Positions 24,301-35,077 of a DNA stretch of 64,000 nucleotides are shown in pieces. Position 1 is the stretch's first letter; the number at the start of each line of letters is the position of its first letter. The stretch is from Cryptomeria japonica (lineage: Eukaryota > Streptophyta > Pinopsida > Cupressales > Cupressaceae), in NCBI RefSeq assembly GCF_030272615.1, contig NC_081415.1, forward strand, positions 189,626,270 through 189,690,269, written 5' to 3'. The notes under the pieces were generated by a model. The model searched no databases, was not told the origin of the DNA, and saw only the letters and a program-made list of their open reading frames with translations. The position numbers were made by a program, and so were the translations under genes.

Positions 24301-24480
24301 GCATCTTTTTCTTTATGTTCTATCTCACTCTCCATCAGGGGTAAAAGCTCTACCACCTTGCCATCTTTGGTGATTGAATAGGTGTTTCTCACCCCATCAT
24401 GATAAGCCTTCAAGTCAAACTACCATGGTCTCCCAAACAAGAGATGACATGCATCCATCTTGGCTATATCAAATAGCAAT
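21341..24480 (-). pseudogene. Gypsy-G pol: RT, RNase H, integrase and chromodomain
   Basis: [49 protein letters not shown] and catalytic [10 protein letters not shown] (23385-23990). RNase H region: WSFHGLEIFYRKFI and FSWTKEADDSFEILK (23170-23472). Integrase: zinc-binding HFGLDKT with a degraded CVIYQ, SISIDFVLGLP, MVDRFSKMAHF and AYHPQMDA (22137-22835); the usual SDRD reads SHRD. The integrase end has AYEIQLPLDLGLSPIFNV, followed by KEYIEYLV and KPDFEVVW (21430-21700), typical of a chromodomain, which can steer integration to marked chromatin. Interrupted by stops near 22137, 22900-23160 and 24000. Confidence 0.88.
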
Positions 24481-24500
24481 TTGTCCTTATATGATCCAAT

Positions 24501-25820
24501 CTAAAACTTTACCCAAACCTTCTCTTCTACCACTTCTTGTTGACCTTGGGTGAGCCATGAGACCTTATAGGGGTAAGAATGTGGCAATCTTCTCAACTTA
24601 ATCTTCTCTACCATTTCAAGAAACACAAAATTTTCAGTAGACCCAGAGTCTATCAAGACCTTGCATACCTTTCTTTCTGCCTTGCAGGTAGTTTTGAAAA
24701 GAGACTTTCTTTGTGGGGGCTCCTTATCAAGTACCTTCATGGTGGTTACTACTCTCCTCATCATCAGAGCCTCTCCTCTTTTAGGGTAGCCATAGCTATT
24801 AGGACAATTAACACTTTGATAGGTTTTTGCACTTGCCACGCTTTGGCAATTAGATTCCTGCACCAAGTTGCTCCTCCTTTCTCCCATGGAGCTTGTAGCC
24901 TTCTCCAGATACCTATTGGCCATGTGCCCCTCTTGGTTGCAGTTGTAGCATCTAGGAGGTCCTCTACCTTGGTATCTTCCTCTAGAGGATGGTATTCTAC
25001 CCCTAAAGTTCCCTCTTTGATTGTAGCCTCCTCCTTGGTTGTAATTGCTCTCTCCTTTGGTTCCTTCTTGATTAGACTCACCTTGGTATCCAAAAGCATT
25101 TCCTCTACCTCTGAAAGGGCCTCTTTCGCCTCTGCCATTTTGTTCTTGTCTTCTCTTTAGTTTCTCCTCCACCTTGAGTGTCAACTCAAAACATTTTTGG
25201 ACTATCTCCAGGGTGTGGAGATTCAAGTCTTCTCGGATGGAAAATCTCAGTCCATTGAGATATCTCAACACCTTCTCATATTCACTCTCCTTTACATTGG
25301 TCTTCACACACAACTTCATGAACTCCTCTATGTAGGAACTCACATCCATCTCCTTCTGCTTCAAGTTTTGTCTTCTCTTATGCAATTGGACATTATAGTC
25401 CACTGGAACATAGGATTCCTTCACCAAAGCCATCATCTTCTTCCAAGTAGCAACTTTTCTTTTCCCCTCTTTCACCCTCTCATCTTGGATGAAAGTCCAC
25501 CAAGTTAGTGTAGCCCCTTTCATTTTGGATTGGGCCATCTTCACCCTTTGGTTCTTTGGTATATCTTCACTCTTAAAGAAATTGTCCAAGGTGTCTATCC
25601 AATCCATCACTGTATCTGGTTCCATCTTACATACAAACACTAGCAGATCAAATTTCACATCCATAGTTCTTCTTTCCATGGACTTGAGGACACTCATCAG
25701 GGGTTTCTGGTCTGCAGGAACCTCTTGTTCTTCCTGCCTAGGGATATCCTCTTCATCCCTTTCTTCAACACTTCCAAAGTCTCTTTCTCCCCTCTCCACT
25801 TTTTCCTTCAACTGGTCCAT
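24501..25820 (-). CDS. Gypsy-G gag with protease start
   Basis: Open for 439 codons from MDQLKEKVERGERDFG, although the element as a whole is dead. Retrotrans_gag-type capsid: MKGATLTWWTFIQDERV, then KRRQNLKQKEMDVSSYIEEF and VLRYLNGLRFSIRED. A Gly/Arg-rich stretch follows, then one knuckle CYNCNQEGHMANRY (final Cys lost), then the aspartic protease core VLIDSGSTENF near the end. An upstream in-frame start may have existed, since acidic coding-like sequence continues to about 25980. It forms the particle and packages RNA. Confidence 0.85.
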   Translation of the reverse strand: MDQLKEKVERGERDFGSVEERDEEDIPRQEEQEVPADQKPLMSVLKSMERRTMDVKFDLLVFVCKMEPDTVMDWIDTLDNFFKSEDIPKNQRVKMAQSKMKGATLTWWTFIQDERVKEGKRKVATWKKMMALVKESYVPVDYNVQLHKRRQNLKQKEMDVSSYIEEFMKLCVKTNVKESEYEKVLRYLNGLRFSIREDLNLHTLEIVQKCFELTLKVEEKLKRRQEQNGRGERGPFRGRGNAFGYQGESNQEGTKGESNYNQGGGYNQRGNFRGRIPSSRGRYQGRGPPRCYNCNQEGHMANRYLEKATSSMGERRSNLVQESNCQSVASAKTYQSVNCPNSYGYPKRGEALMMRRVVTTMKVLDKEPPQRKSLFKTTCKAERKVCKVLIDSGSTENFVFLEMVEKIKLRRLPHSYPYKVSWLTQGQQEVVEEKVWVKF

Positions 25821-25985
25821 TTCATCTCTAAAGGCCTAATTCTCAGCCTTGACTACTCTACTCTTTTCCATCTCCTTCTTCACCAAGACAACCAACTCAA
25901 CATTGGTCATTCTTGATGGGATTTCCTAGGATCCCTCTTCCTCTGACATCTTGTCTTCTTCTTCTATCCAAAGAACACTCCTATG

Positions 25986-25998
25986 CTCTAATACCACT
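25986..25998 (-). promoter_or_regulatory. Gypsy-G primer-binding site
   Basis: Minus-strand TGGTATTAGAGC, two or three bases inside the 5' LTR, matches the initiator-Met tRNA complement with one mismatch. Confidence 0.8.
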
Positions 25999-27498
25999 TG
26001 ATGTAGAAGCCTCCTTATCACCTAAGGACAAGTCCAAAAGGTTAGGTCCTGACCCTTCAAAATAAAAAAATGACCCTACAAGGAAGGACTCCACATCTTA
26101 AGGTTTTGAACTACTCTCCACTACTCAAGCTAACACCTACTCAAGATGAGTAAATGGCTTCAAATTATCAAACACGCCTCACCAGTGACTCCTTCTCTTG
26201 AATATTTTGGACTTGGTCAATTCATGACTATTACGGACTATTCCAAACATTGGTTTAGGGTTTTGTCTTCAAATCCTTATACCTACTTTGGAAACCTACC
26301 CCCTAGGCTAGTATCCCTATTTAGTGAGAGAACTGACCTTAACTCCAAAATATTCCACACACTCTAACAGCCTACTCACCATTCTAGATACCCTTTTGGG
26401 AGTTACACTCATCCCCCAAAATTGATTGGTAAGATCTGCAACCTAAGGGTCTGGACGCCTTAGAAGCCTAGAGACCTGATTAGGGCGATTAGGCCTAATT
26501 TACAAAGAAACCCCCATTACTAGTATCCCAACTGAAAAAACAATGTTATGAGCATGTGGGGAATGATGAATAACCTCTAATTCTAGGGTAACATGCTTGG
26601 AATCCATCGCTATAAGATTTTATGGTGACTGTCCTAAATTTGCTTAAGGTAGTCACATGGAGATGTCTACCTAGATTAGCTTCAAATTCCACAAAACCAA
26701 GTCTCCCCTACAAAAACCCATGGAAATCCTAACATAAACTAGCCAATATTGCATTCCACCAAAGGAAAGAACTTTTAGAGGAAGGAGATGCAAGGTATGG
26801 CCATTATTTGGCGAAACCCTAGCCAAACCTTGGTTTTCCAGGTTACAGTCAGTAAAACAAGGGTTTCTCACTACTCACAAATGATCAAGTCCTCAAACCA
26901 CTGCCAAATGAAAGCTAGTTCATTTATCCATATATTACATGATTGATTTTGTCAGATTCAAGCCTGTCAAGGACGTACAACCTCTGTAAACTCAAAATTT
27001 CTGGGAAAACTCAAATTTTTAGTATTTTATTTTTTCCAAAATTCAATCCAAAATCAAACCCAACCTTGAGAATCATATCCAAAAGGTATATATCCCTCTC
27101 CAATGGTTACCAACCAAATTTGGCAGAGTCTAGAGTTGTTGAGAGGCTTACATCAATCACATTTTGAAAAGTTGCACTTTTGCACTCAAAAGTTGCATTT
27201 TTGCATAAAAAGTTGTCAAACTCTCTAAGGTTGGGATCCACACACTTGGATCAACCAAACACTCCTAAAACATCCTAAAAACCTATCAAACACAAAACCA
27301 AACATTCTACTACCCCTATTGACCACATTGTCCTAATTGGCTTATCAAATTGCCTAATCAGTGACATGGGTTTACATGGTAGGGTCCTTATTGAATACAT
27401 GAAATTTGCATAAACACAAGACACTATGACAAACACTATGATCCTAGTATTCATCCTCAGAGCCATGATTTTCTTGTTGAAGAGGTGCTCCTGCACCA
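25999..27498 (-). repeat. Gypsy-G 5' LTR
   Basis: About 1,500 bp, starting TGATGTAGAAGCC and ending GCTCCTGCACCA in plus orientation, followed by the TSD TGTGG. It pairs with 19825-21340. Confidence 0.92.
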
Positions 27499-30400
27499 TG
27501 TGGCTTTCTGTGGGGGACAAAAACATCAAATACTTTCATATGTCTACTATGAAACACAAACTTGCAAATAGAATATCCCAGTTGGTGAGAGATGGAAATG
27601 CCATTAAAAAAGAGGAGGAGATAGTTGTTGAGGCTGTCCATTTTTTGCTACTCTTTTGACTGATGAGTCTAATCTTTGTCTGAGAAGTCAAGATTCTTTG
27701 CTGGAAAATATTCCAAAATTTATTGGGGTTGATCAAAATAAAAGCATATCGACTATTCCTACTATGGAGGAGATCAAAATGGTTGTCTTTTCCTTTTAGG
27801 GAAATAAAGCCCCTGGTCCAGAAGGGTATCCCATGTTTTTCTTCCATTTCTTTTGGCACATTGTTGAGAATGATATTGTTAATGTTGTTAAGGAATTATT
27901 TGGGTCTAAATCTCTCCTCAAGGAGGCAAAATCAACCTTTCTTGTTCTTATTCCCAAAATCCCTGGGGAAGACTCTTTGGACAAATTTAGACCTATTAGT
28001 CTTTGTAATTCTCTGTACAAGATTATATCAAAGGCTGTCACTTCTAGGTTGCTGGCAGTACTTCCCTCCCTCATCTCCCCACAACATAATGGCTTCATTC
28101 GGGGAAGGCAAATCTTGGATTCCATTTTTTATGGTTCATGAGAATATTCATTCTCTGGATGTCTCTAAGAAAGAGGGGTTTCTTATTAAGTTAGATCTTA
28201 CTAAAGCCTATGGCAGAGTTGATTGGTGTTTTATGAGAAGAATCCTCCAAGCTTATGGCTTTGATGATAGAGTATCATGTATTACTTGGAAACTTATCTC
28301 TACTTCTTTCTTTGTTATGATAAATGGCTCCCCCTCTAGATTATTCAAGCCTTCGAGAGGTTTAAGACAAGGGGATCCCATCTCCCCTATCTTGTTTACT
28401 ATCATGGTAGAAATATTAAGCAGATATCTTCAAGAGTTGACTAGAACAGGGGAAATCAAAGTAATAAGGCCTTCATCTTCCAATCTTGTTTGTTCACACC
28501 AGTAATTTGTGGATGATACCATCCTCTTTGGGTCTTCTACTGTCCATGAAGTGAGATATTTCAAAGGTGCCATGCAAACCTATACTCAAGCTTCTAGTCA
28601 GATTATTAATTGGAATAAGACATCTATCTTCTTCATCAACACTCCTCCATGGAGGCAGAGGAAAGTTGTTGACATCATTGGATGTGTTTTGGATGCTTTT
28701 CCTTCAATTTACTTAGGTCTTCCACTGGGATCAACCCCTCCTATCACCTTTTGGAGCTCCATTGTAGATAGGTTCAATAAGAAAATGGTAGGATGGAAAG
28801 GTGCCTTGCTTAATCAAGATGGGAAATTATAGTTGCTGAAATCCTTGCTTCAACATCTTCCTATTTATGCTTTGAGTCTATTTATGATCCCCTCCAAATT
28901 TTTTGAAGCAATTGAGAAGATTCAAAAAAGATTTTTGTGGTATGGAGTTGAAGATAGGAGAAGGATGCCTTTGGTTTCCTGGGAGAAGGTTTTCTTACCT
29001 AAAGCTTTGAGGGGTCTTGGCTTATGGACTATTAAAGACTTTAACAATTTCTTGTTAGCTAAATAGGTGTGGAGGACTTATGGTGAAAGGAAGGAATTAA
29101 ATTGATTATGGTTCAACAAATACCTTTATGGTGTCCCTAATACAGTGTCCTTCTTTCATTCCTATGACATTCCACATGGTTCCTTCATCTAGAATAACAT
29201 TCTCAAGGCTAAAAAGGTGGCTAAAGTTGGAGCTGATTGGGTATTAGGTAAGGGTTCTAGCATCAGATTTTGTGAAGTATGGATTTTTTATGAACCCCCT
29301 TTGCTTGTGCCCTAATCTATTGCCCTTTGTCAAAATTTGCAAAGCTAGATTTGGTTGTTTTGTTTCTTACTAGAAGAACTCTTCTTGGGCTAATCTAGAG
29401 GAAATTAATGTTGTCTTGTCTCCAATCCAGCAGGCATTGCTATCCTTGCTTGTTAACCCTCTAATTGAATATTTTTTTATTTGGAGGTTGACCCCAAATG
29501 GATCCTTCTTTGTGGCCTCTACTGTTAGAAAATTGGTATCTCCCCTACCCCATCCTCCTTTTTGGGTCAAGGCTTGGATAAAAAAACTCACCCCTAAAGT
29601 TAATATTTTCTTCTGGCTTTTACTCTAAAATAAAATCCATACTACTAAAAATTTAAGTAAGAGAGGATTGTTGCTTTTGAATAGATGTCATTTATGTCTC
29701 AATGTTAAAGAATTTGTCTCTCGCCTTGTGCTTCATTGCCCCTTCATGGTGGAGATTTGGGGTATGATTTTGCATAAGTGGAAGATTGCTTGGGTCTTTC
29801 CAGATAAGGTGGAGAATTTCTTTGTTTAATGGAGGTATCCCTCTTCCAACTCTTTTATCAAAAAGTTTTGGTCCTTGCTGTTTACCTATGTCTCCTGGCA
29901 TTCTTGGAAGGAAAGCAACAACATAATATTTAGGGAGTCATTTTGCATAGCTGAGATTATTTTTGACAAGGTGTGTAGATCCATCAGAGAAAATATGAAA
30001 TTAATTAGTAGTGGTATATGCTACCTTCCTTTCACTTCTATTTATAAGGAGGATAGGAGGATCTCTATGGAGTGGGGGTTAGAGGATGATATTAGCAAAG
30101 TCAAAGCAAAGAAATCTAGAGATGATGTTGTTTGGAATTACCCTTTGGAGGAATGGGTGAAAGTCAATTTTGATGGGGCGACTAAGGGGAACCTTGGACC
30201 AGCTGGGGGGGAGTGGTTAGAGATTCTAAAAGGCATTGTTTGGCTGTGGTGGCCCTGCCCTTGGGTTCCCAGACCAATCATATAGCTGAAGCTATGGCAG
30301 CTATGGAGAGCCTTAAAATTATTGAAGGCTTGGATAGGTGTGTTATAGTTCATACCTATAGGGAAGAAAATAAGGTTGTAGACACTTTTGCCAACATAGG

Positions 30401-30530
30401 AGTTAATTTATGGGCCCCTATCATGTGGCAAGGTGAAAGCAATATGTCTTTAGAGGCTAAGGATAAATTATTTTTTGATCACATTAATGGAAAGGTTACT
30501 CCCTTATTATGTCATGATGGCCCTTAGATC

Positions 30531-30699
30531 AAGTTGCTTTATTAACAATGGATGAGCTGGCAAGAAGTTTCTAGATTGCGTGAGGTGGACTATACCGCTC
30601 ACTTTGTGGGTGTTTAATTGTATGCTCTACCTTGGCTCTATGTTTTTCTGTTGGTATTGTAGAGTCTCTTTTTTCTCAGGTGAAGGTGGGGTTATTTGA
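30531..30699 (+). other. L1 ORF2/ORF3 junction
   Basis: After RNase H the L1 reads MDELARS and GIVES-like remnants familiar from L1 ORF2 C-termini, with stops. The frame used by ORF3 is closed by a TGA at 30697-30699, so ORF3 starts after it; whether it was originally fused to or separate from ORF2 is unclear. Confidence 0.5.
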
Positions 30700-32276
30700 A
30701 CCATTGAAACAATAGGGGGCAATATTAACCAGAATGAGTCGTTGAGCTGTGAAGGTTGGAAGAAAGAACAAAAAGTGTGGAGAATATTACAGAAAGGAGT
30801 GATAACAGGGTATTTGGAGAAACTACATGGTAAAAAGGACCATGTTTCCAAACTCTTTGTTAAGGGATGGAACAAAAAGAAAGTCACTCTGTTTGGGCAG
30901 ATGGTGAAGTTGGAGGAGAAATTGGTTGCAGAGGTTACATGTATGTCGATGGAAGGGGCCAAATTCTTTGAGGATAGAAAATTCTCTGACAATGTGGTGA
31001 AATATTTTCCTGAGAATGAAGATGAAAAGGAGAGGCTTGTCAAGCACAACATAACTTACTTCGCTCCCAACCAAGTAAAAATATTTTGGCATAAAATGTT
31101 GAAAGTGATAATGGAATTTGTTACTATTGATGGGAGGTTTACTAAAGTTTATAGGTACCATTTTGTGTTTCTCAATAATTTTAGATATGGGAATAAAGTT
31201 TCCTTTCCTTATTATTTGGTTTCTTCCCTTAATGATTGTCTAGCTAACCACATTATGAACCCTAGGTCGAGCCTTTTGGCTCATCGGGGTTTAATACTTT
31301 TAATTTATGATCACTTTGAAGCTAGGGTTAATAGGGTGAAGGCCAGTTTGGAAGATAAAGATGAGGATTACACCCCTAGTGATGGTTCTGATGACTCTAA
31401 GTCTAAGGTTAAGGTCATCGCCTCTACCCCCCTAAGAAGAGGGTTAAAATCCCCAAGAAGAAAAATGATGTCTCGTCGGTGGAGGAAATCTCTAGTTCCA
31501 AGGTGAAGCCCAAGGGGAAAGGTAAGAGGTTAATTTTATCTGATTTTAATATGGTGGGGGGGGGTGAGAAGCCTCCTAAATCTTCTGAAAACTAGGAATT
31601 AGAACTGATGGAATTGGATTCCCAAGACTTACAAGACAAGCTTGAAATGATGCTTGATATTTTGTGAGCTACTAGAAGTACCTCAGTTGATTTGTACCGC
31701 TTCCAACATTTCATGTTCCATGAAATTAAGACTCTACTTCTCAAGTAGAGAACTACCTTAGCTAAGTTGGAAAGGGTTGAAGGGGTTGTGGAGAAAGAGG
31801 GCCAGGTGATAATTAAGGACAAGGGGAAAGGATGTGATTCAAAGAGAAAATGAGTCTGCCCTATGGAAATAAGATTAAAAAAGAATGATGTTGGAGTGCC
31901 TTAAGAAAAATGGTGAGGCTATTGAGATTTTTAAGAATAGATATGATGAAAAGTTTGGGGAGATTAGCCTGAAAATGCAGAAAATTGAGATTGCTCTCAA
32001 GAAGATCAAGGAGAATAGTGCGGCTATCCTGAGAGTGTCTACTACCAATATGTCAGCTATGGTGGCTAGATTAGAGATGATGCACAATGACATGAACTTT
32101 GTGGATCTGGAGATGGATGTTGGGGTCTCTAGCTCCAAGGATATCCCTTGCACTATAAGGAGGACTAGACAAAGCACCAAGGCTATGGAGGTACCTATGC
32201 CTCAGGATCTTCTCGACCTCAAGGAAGCTACAAAGACCATGATAATACTGGAGAAAGAGGCTACTGATAGTCTCAA
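30700..32276 (+). pseudogene. L1 ORF3: additional unknown protein downstream of RNase H
   Basis: About 530 codons; no good ATG is visible, and the reading opens TIETIGGNINQNES just after a stop. The first roughly 200 residues form a compact domain with landmarks VITGYLEKLHG, KLVAEVTCMSMEGAKFF, MEFVTIDGRFTKVYRYHF and LLAHRGLILLIYDHF. A Ser/Asp/Lys-rich linker follows, and after a frame slip near 31440 a coiled coil (FGEISLKMQKIEIALKKI) ending SLNILM and a stop that lies beyond solo LTR S2, at about 33512. The sequence then runs into the T-rich L1 3' tail, so ORF3 lies inside the L1. The domain resembles unnamed plant proteins I vaguely recall, and resembles ORF2 of elements A and B in outline. 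Function unknown. Confidence 0.65.
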
Positions 32277-33497
32277 TGTTGGCAATTTGGAGGAATTGAT
32301 TATGTGTTGCATTGATGTTTGCCATTGATGTCAACACTAGCTTCTTTAGTTATCTACCAGATTCTGGTAGAGTGGTTGGACTTTGATGATGAACAGGAGA
32401 TTTGTATCCGGTATTTTTTGATTGGTGGAATTGGTTTGGTTTGGTCACTCATTTTGTTCAGATATGTGTCACATTCAGTTGGTTCTAGATTTGGTGATCC
32501 AGAAGCTATCATATGTTCTAGTAAGCCTTTTGGTTACCAGTAAGAGTTCTACTGGCAGAGCTTTGTTGAAGATCTTTTGATGGATTGGATAAGTGGTGGT
32601 GGTGCGGCTTCTAGAAGTTTTTCAGGATGTAGATGGTTATCATGTTCATGTTCTAGATGATTGGTGGTATTTCATTTGGCTCATGGCGACCTATTTTAGG
32701 TCTGATCTTATTTTGCTAGGTTAACGACAGATTTATGTAATGTGTTGGTGGATGCTCATGATGTGTTACCAGTTGGATCTATTGTTTAGTTAATGTTGGT
32801 TTGGTCTTAGGCTGACTTGGTTTATCATTGGTTTGCAGGTTTAAGTAATGGACATAATGTATTATCTTTTAGGTGGCCAACCCAATTGTTTAGGTCCTGG
32901 GTTGGTATAAATATAATGTAAGATCTCTTTGTAGATCGTCAGTCATGGTTATGGGATTATCTATGTGTGAATAAAGTTTTAATCATATGTAGGAGGTTTT
33001 GGTCTATCATAGGTGATCAAATTGGGTTTTTGTAAGAGGTTTAAGACCTTTGGCATTGAGCTTAACCAAAACTATACTCAAGCACAGGAGAAGCTATTCT
33101 TGCAGTCCAATCTTATTTCAAGATTGTAATCTAGATTTCCTTTGTAGTCAGTGAGGCTCCTTTTGTGATGAGAAGTCCGCTCTAGGCTATTGGCCTTCCT
33201 ACATGTGAAGGCCCCTTCTTGTATTCATATACTTATTGCAGAAGTATCATCTGACTGTGGGTAGGCTTCCCACTATGGTTTTCCCTTTTACTGAGTTTTC
33301 CACATACAAATCTTGGTGTTATGTGTTGTGGATGCATGGTATTTAGTTTATGATTTATGTTTGAACTTAATTGTTATATCTACTATTATGGTATTTAGTT
33401 TATGCACTCTGGTAAAAGGTTTTGTGTGCTTAAAGTTTCATAATATGTTAACAATTGATTCACCCCCCCTCTCACTTGTTCATTGGTTATCCTAACA
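32277..33497 (+). mobile_element. Solo LTR S2 inside L1 ORF3
   Basis: 1,221 bp, TGTTGGCAATTTGG...ATCCTAACA, flanked by a perfect TSD CTCAA (32272-32276 and 33498-33502). It has the plus-strand versions of the shared boxes: CCATTGATGTCAACA (32324-32338), hairpin GTGGG/CCCAC (33257-33273) and the C-run box (about 33462-33475). Removing it rejoins the ORF3 reading frame four codons before its stop. No internal region or second LTR, so it arose by LTR-LTR recombination. Confidence 0.92.
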
Positions 33498-33502
33498 CTC
33501 AA

Positions 33503-33735
33503 TATTTTGATGTAACTAGTTGTGGTTTTTTTGTTGCTATGTTCACCAGCACCTCGCTGGTTTTTTGTTGTTCTTTTCTCTAGCTATTGTGTCTTTGTTG
33601 TCCTTCTCTCTTGTAGCCTATTCAATTTATTTGTTATTAATCTTGGTCCAGTTGATTTAATGATCTATCTTTGGATTATGATGTCAATGGTTTCGGGTCC
33701 CCTTAAAACATGTTTTTGCTTAATCAAATACATCG
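33503..33735 (+). other. L1 3' untranslated tail
   Basis: T-rich, Gly-poor sequence ending TTTCGGGTCCCCTTAAAACATG then TTTTTGCTTAATCAAA, resembling the 3' ends of plant L1 elements. It marks the LINE's 3' boundary; copia integrase sequence begins within a few bases. Confidence 0.7.
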
Positions 33736-34377
33736 GTATTATTTTCTTTTTGTTGACTAAACTAGGAATATGCCTTCATCTACTCTACTATCCAAATTTC
33801 CAAGATTTTCCTCATATTTCTAGATATAGCACTTGCTTCCAAATACCTTGAAATATTTCACTATCATTCTACCATACCAAAGTTCATAAAATATCTCACC
33901 ATATTTCCTCTGATAAAAAATTATGTTAAGAGTGTATGCTACTATATGAATTTCTCTTCTCCAGTAAACTTCCAGTAACTCTAATCCTTTCATCATAGTT
34001 CTAGTTTCCTCTTGTATATTCTGGTTCATCCTTTCAACTACACCATTCTATTGTGGTGTCTATGGGGTTGATAACTATCTTCTGATGCCATGCTTCTCAC
34101 AAAAGTCATTGAACTCAGCTGAAATGAATTATCCTCCTCTACTAGACCTTAAACACTTGATTTTCCTATCAATCTCATTCTCAACTATTTCCTTGAATAT
34201 CTTTAACTTTTCTAATGCTTTAGATTTCTCTCTTAGAAATGCAACTCATCATTCTAGAATAATCATCAATTAATAACATCAAATACCTCTCACCTTATAG
34301 GCTCCTTGTTTGGGTTAGACCACAAAGATTCATGTGAACCAAATCCAATAATCTGGTGGATGAGTAATCCTTTCCTC
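33736..34377 (-). pseudogene. Copia F integrase core
   Basis: Minus strand, N- to C-terminal: YSSTRLLDLVHMNLCG, LLIDDYSRMM (second catalytic Asp region), decayed KCLRSDRGG-like sequence, then FYELWYGRM, KYFKVFGSKCYI and DEGIFL. The catalytic residues can be placed, but stops and a frameshift (about 34150-34250) disable it. Confidence 0.82.
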
Positions 34378-34498
34378 GGATGAAATATCTTTGATTCCAG
34401 GTAGACAACTGAGAGGGGGGTGTGAATCAGTTGTCTCAAAAAAATTACACAATTTAAACTTATTCTTAGATATGATAATTAAGAATGAAAGTATAAAT

Positions 34499-34867
34499 TG
34501 TTGGAGTTGAGAAACACAACACCACAAGAGCCTAAAGATCTTCTGCAAGCTAAAACAATCTATTACAAGGAGAAGCAGTGAAGCAAAGCAATTTGAAGAA
34601 CAAAAACACAAGAAAAATATGCTCGAAAGAGGAGAGCTCAATATTCACCAAAATGTGTAATGACATAATGATACAAAGAAAATAAAAATAACCTCTAATA
34701 GGTCAAGAAACCCTAAAAGGGAAAACCTAGGCTTGCACATAATAATTAATAAAATAATTAATTATTATGCAACTAATGTTAGCTTAAATGTAAAAAGATA
34801 ATATGGAACTTAAATAATTAAACAAATATTGTTTAATTAATCAAGTAAATACCAAATTAATCTAACA
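34499..34867 (-). repeat. Copia E 3' LTR
   Basis: 369 bp, TGTTGGAGTTGAG...ATCTAACA, nearly identical to 40461-40826. The polypurine tract lies at 34868-34882 (minus strand AGCTTAAGGGGGGTG). From there to 35077 I see only 3' untranslated sequence. Confidence 0.93.
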
Positions 34868-35077
34868 CCCCCCTTAAGCTAGACTTAGGGAGAAGCTAAA
34901 ACCTAGAACAACTACTAAAAGCAGGAAAGATGGGTCCTAACAACAAGTCCAGATTTGGTAACCAAATACAATGAAATCTCTATGAAATGGAGACAAAGGA
35001 GAAAACCCACTGGAAAAAAAATCCTCTCCAAAAAGAGATAAAAGAACATGTTGAAAGAAGAAGGAGGAAGGAAGGCC

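Larger units (their letters stand above)
19825..27498 (-). mobile_element. Gypsy-G: Ty3/gypsy chromovirus-like retrotransposon inserted in L1 ORF2
   Basis: 7,674 bp minus-strand element with LTRs 19825-21340 and 25999-27498, ends TGATG...CACCA, and a perfect TSD TGTGG (19820-19824 and 27499-27503). Order gag, protease, RT, RNase H, integrase and a chromodomain-like C-terminus identifies Ty3/gypsy. Each ORF has few but disabling stops, so it looks moderately young compared with its host L1. It sits in the hinge between endonuclease and RT of the LINE. Confidence 0.95.
18764..30530 (+). pseudogene. L1 ORF2: endonuclease, reverse transcriptase and RNase H, split by Gypsy-G
   Basis: Segments 18764-19824 and 27504-30530. 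The APE-type endonuclease shows WNIRDLN, LIQETKM, MGDFNTPL, YAWSNRR and RLDRSL, but the usual SDHFP is SNHFPI (about 19432), a likely loss of a catalytic Asp. The hinge before RT reads SVGDKNIKYFH (27510). RT has FRPISLCNSLYKI, GFIRGRQI, LDLTKAYGRVDW, GLRQGDPISPILF and FVDDTILFG (27900-28530). A zf-RVT-like region (LTPKVNIFFW, then CHLC) covers 29570-29760. RNase H starts VNFDGATKGNLGP and ends YREENKVVDTFAN (30160-30395). Numerous stops and frameshifts. Together these carried out target-primed reverse transcription. Confidence 0.88.
17005..33735 (+). mobile_element. Plant L1-type LINE with three ORFs, split by Gypsy-G and solo LTR S2
   Basis: Segments 17005-19824, 27504-32276 and 33503-33735 join to about 7.8 kb. 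Order: ORF1 (DUF4283-like plus knuckle), ORF2 (endonuclease, RT, zinc-binding, RNase H), an additional ORF3, then a T-rich 3' tail ending GGGTCCCCTTAAAACATG...TTAATCAAA, the kind of 3' end plant L1s carry. Excising Gypsy-G and S2 with one TSD copy each restores uninterrupted reading across both junctions, which proves they are insertions. The 5' end is approximate. Many stops make it inactive. Confidence 0.85.

Noticed and set aside
30742-33497. Reading 32277-33497 as the 3' LTR of a truncated plus-strand element containing the upstream ORF
   Set aside because: The LTR has a perfect CTCAA duplication on both sides and no polypurine tract, so it is a solo LTR; the ORF belongs to the surrounding L1.
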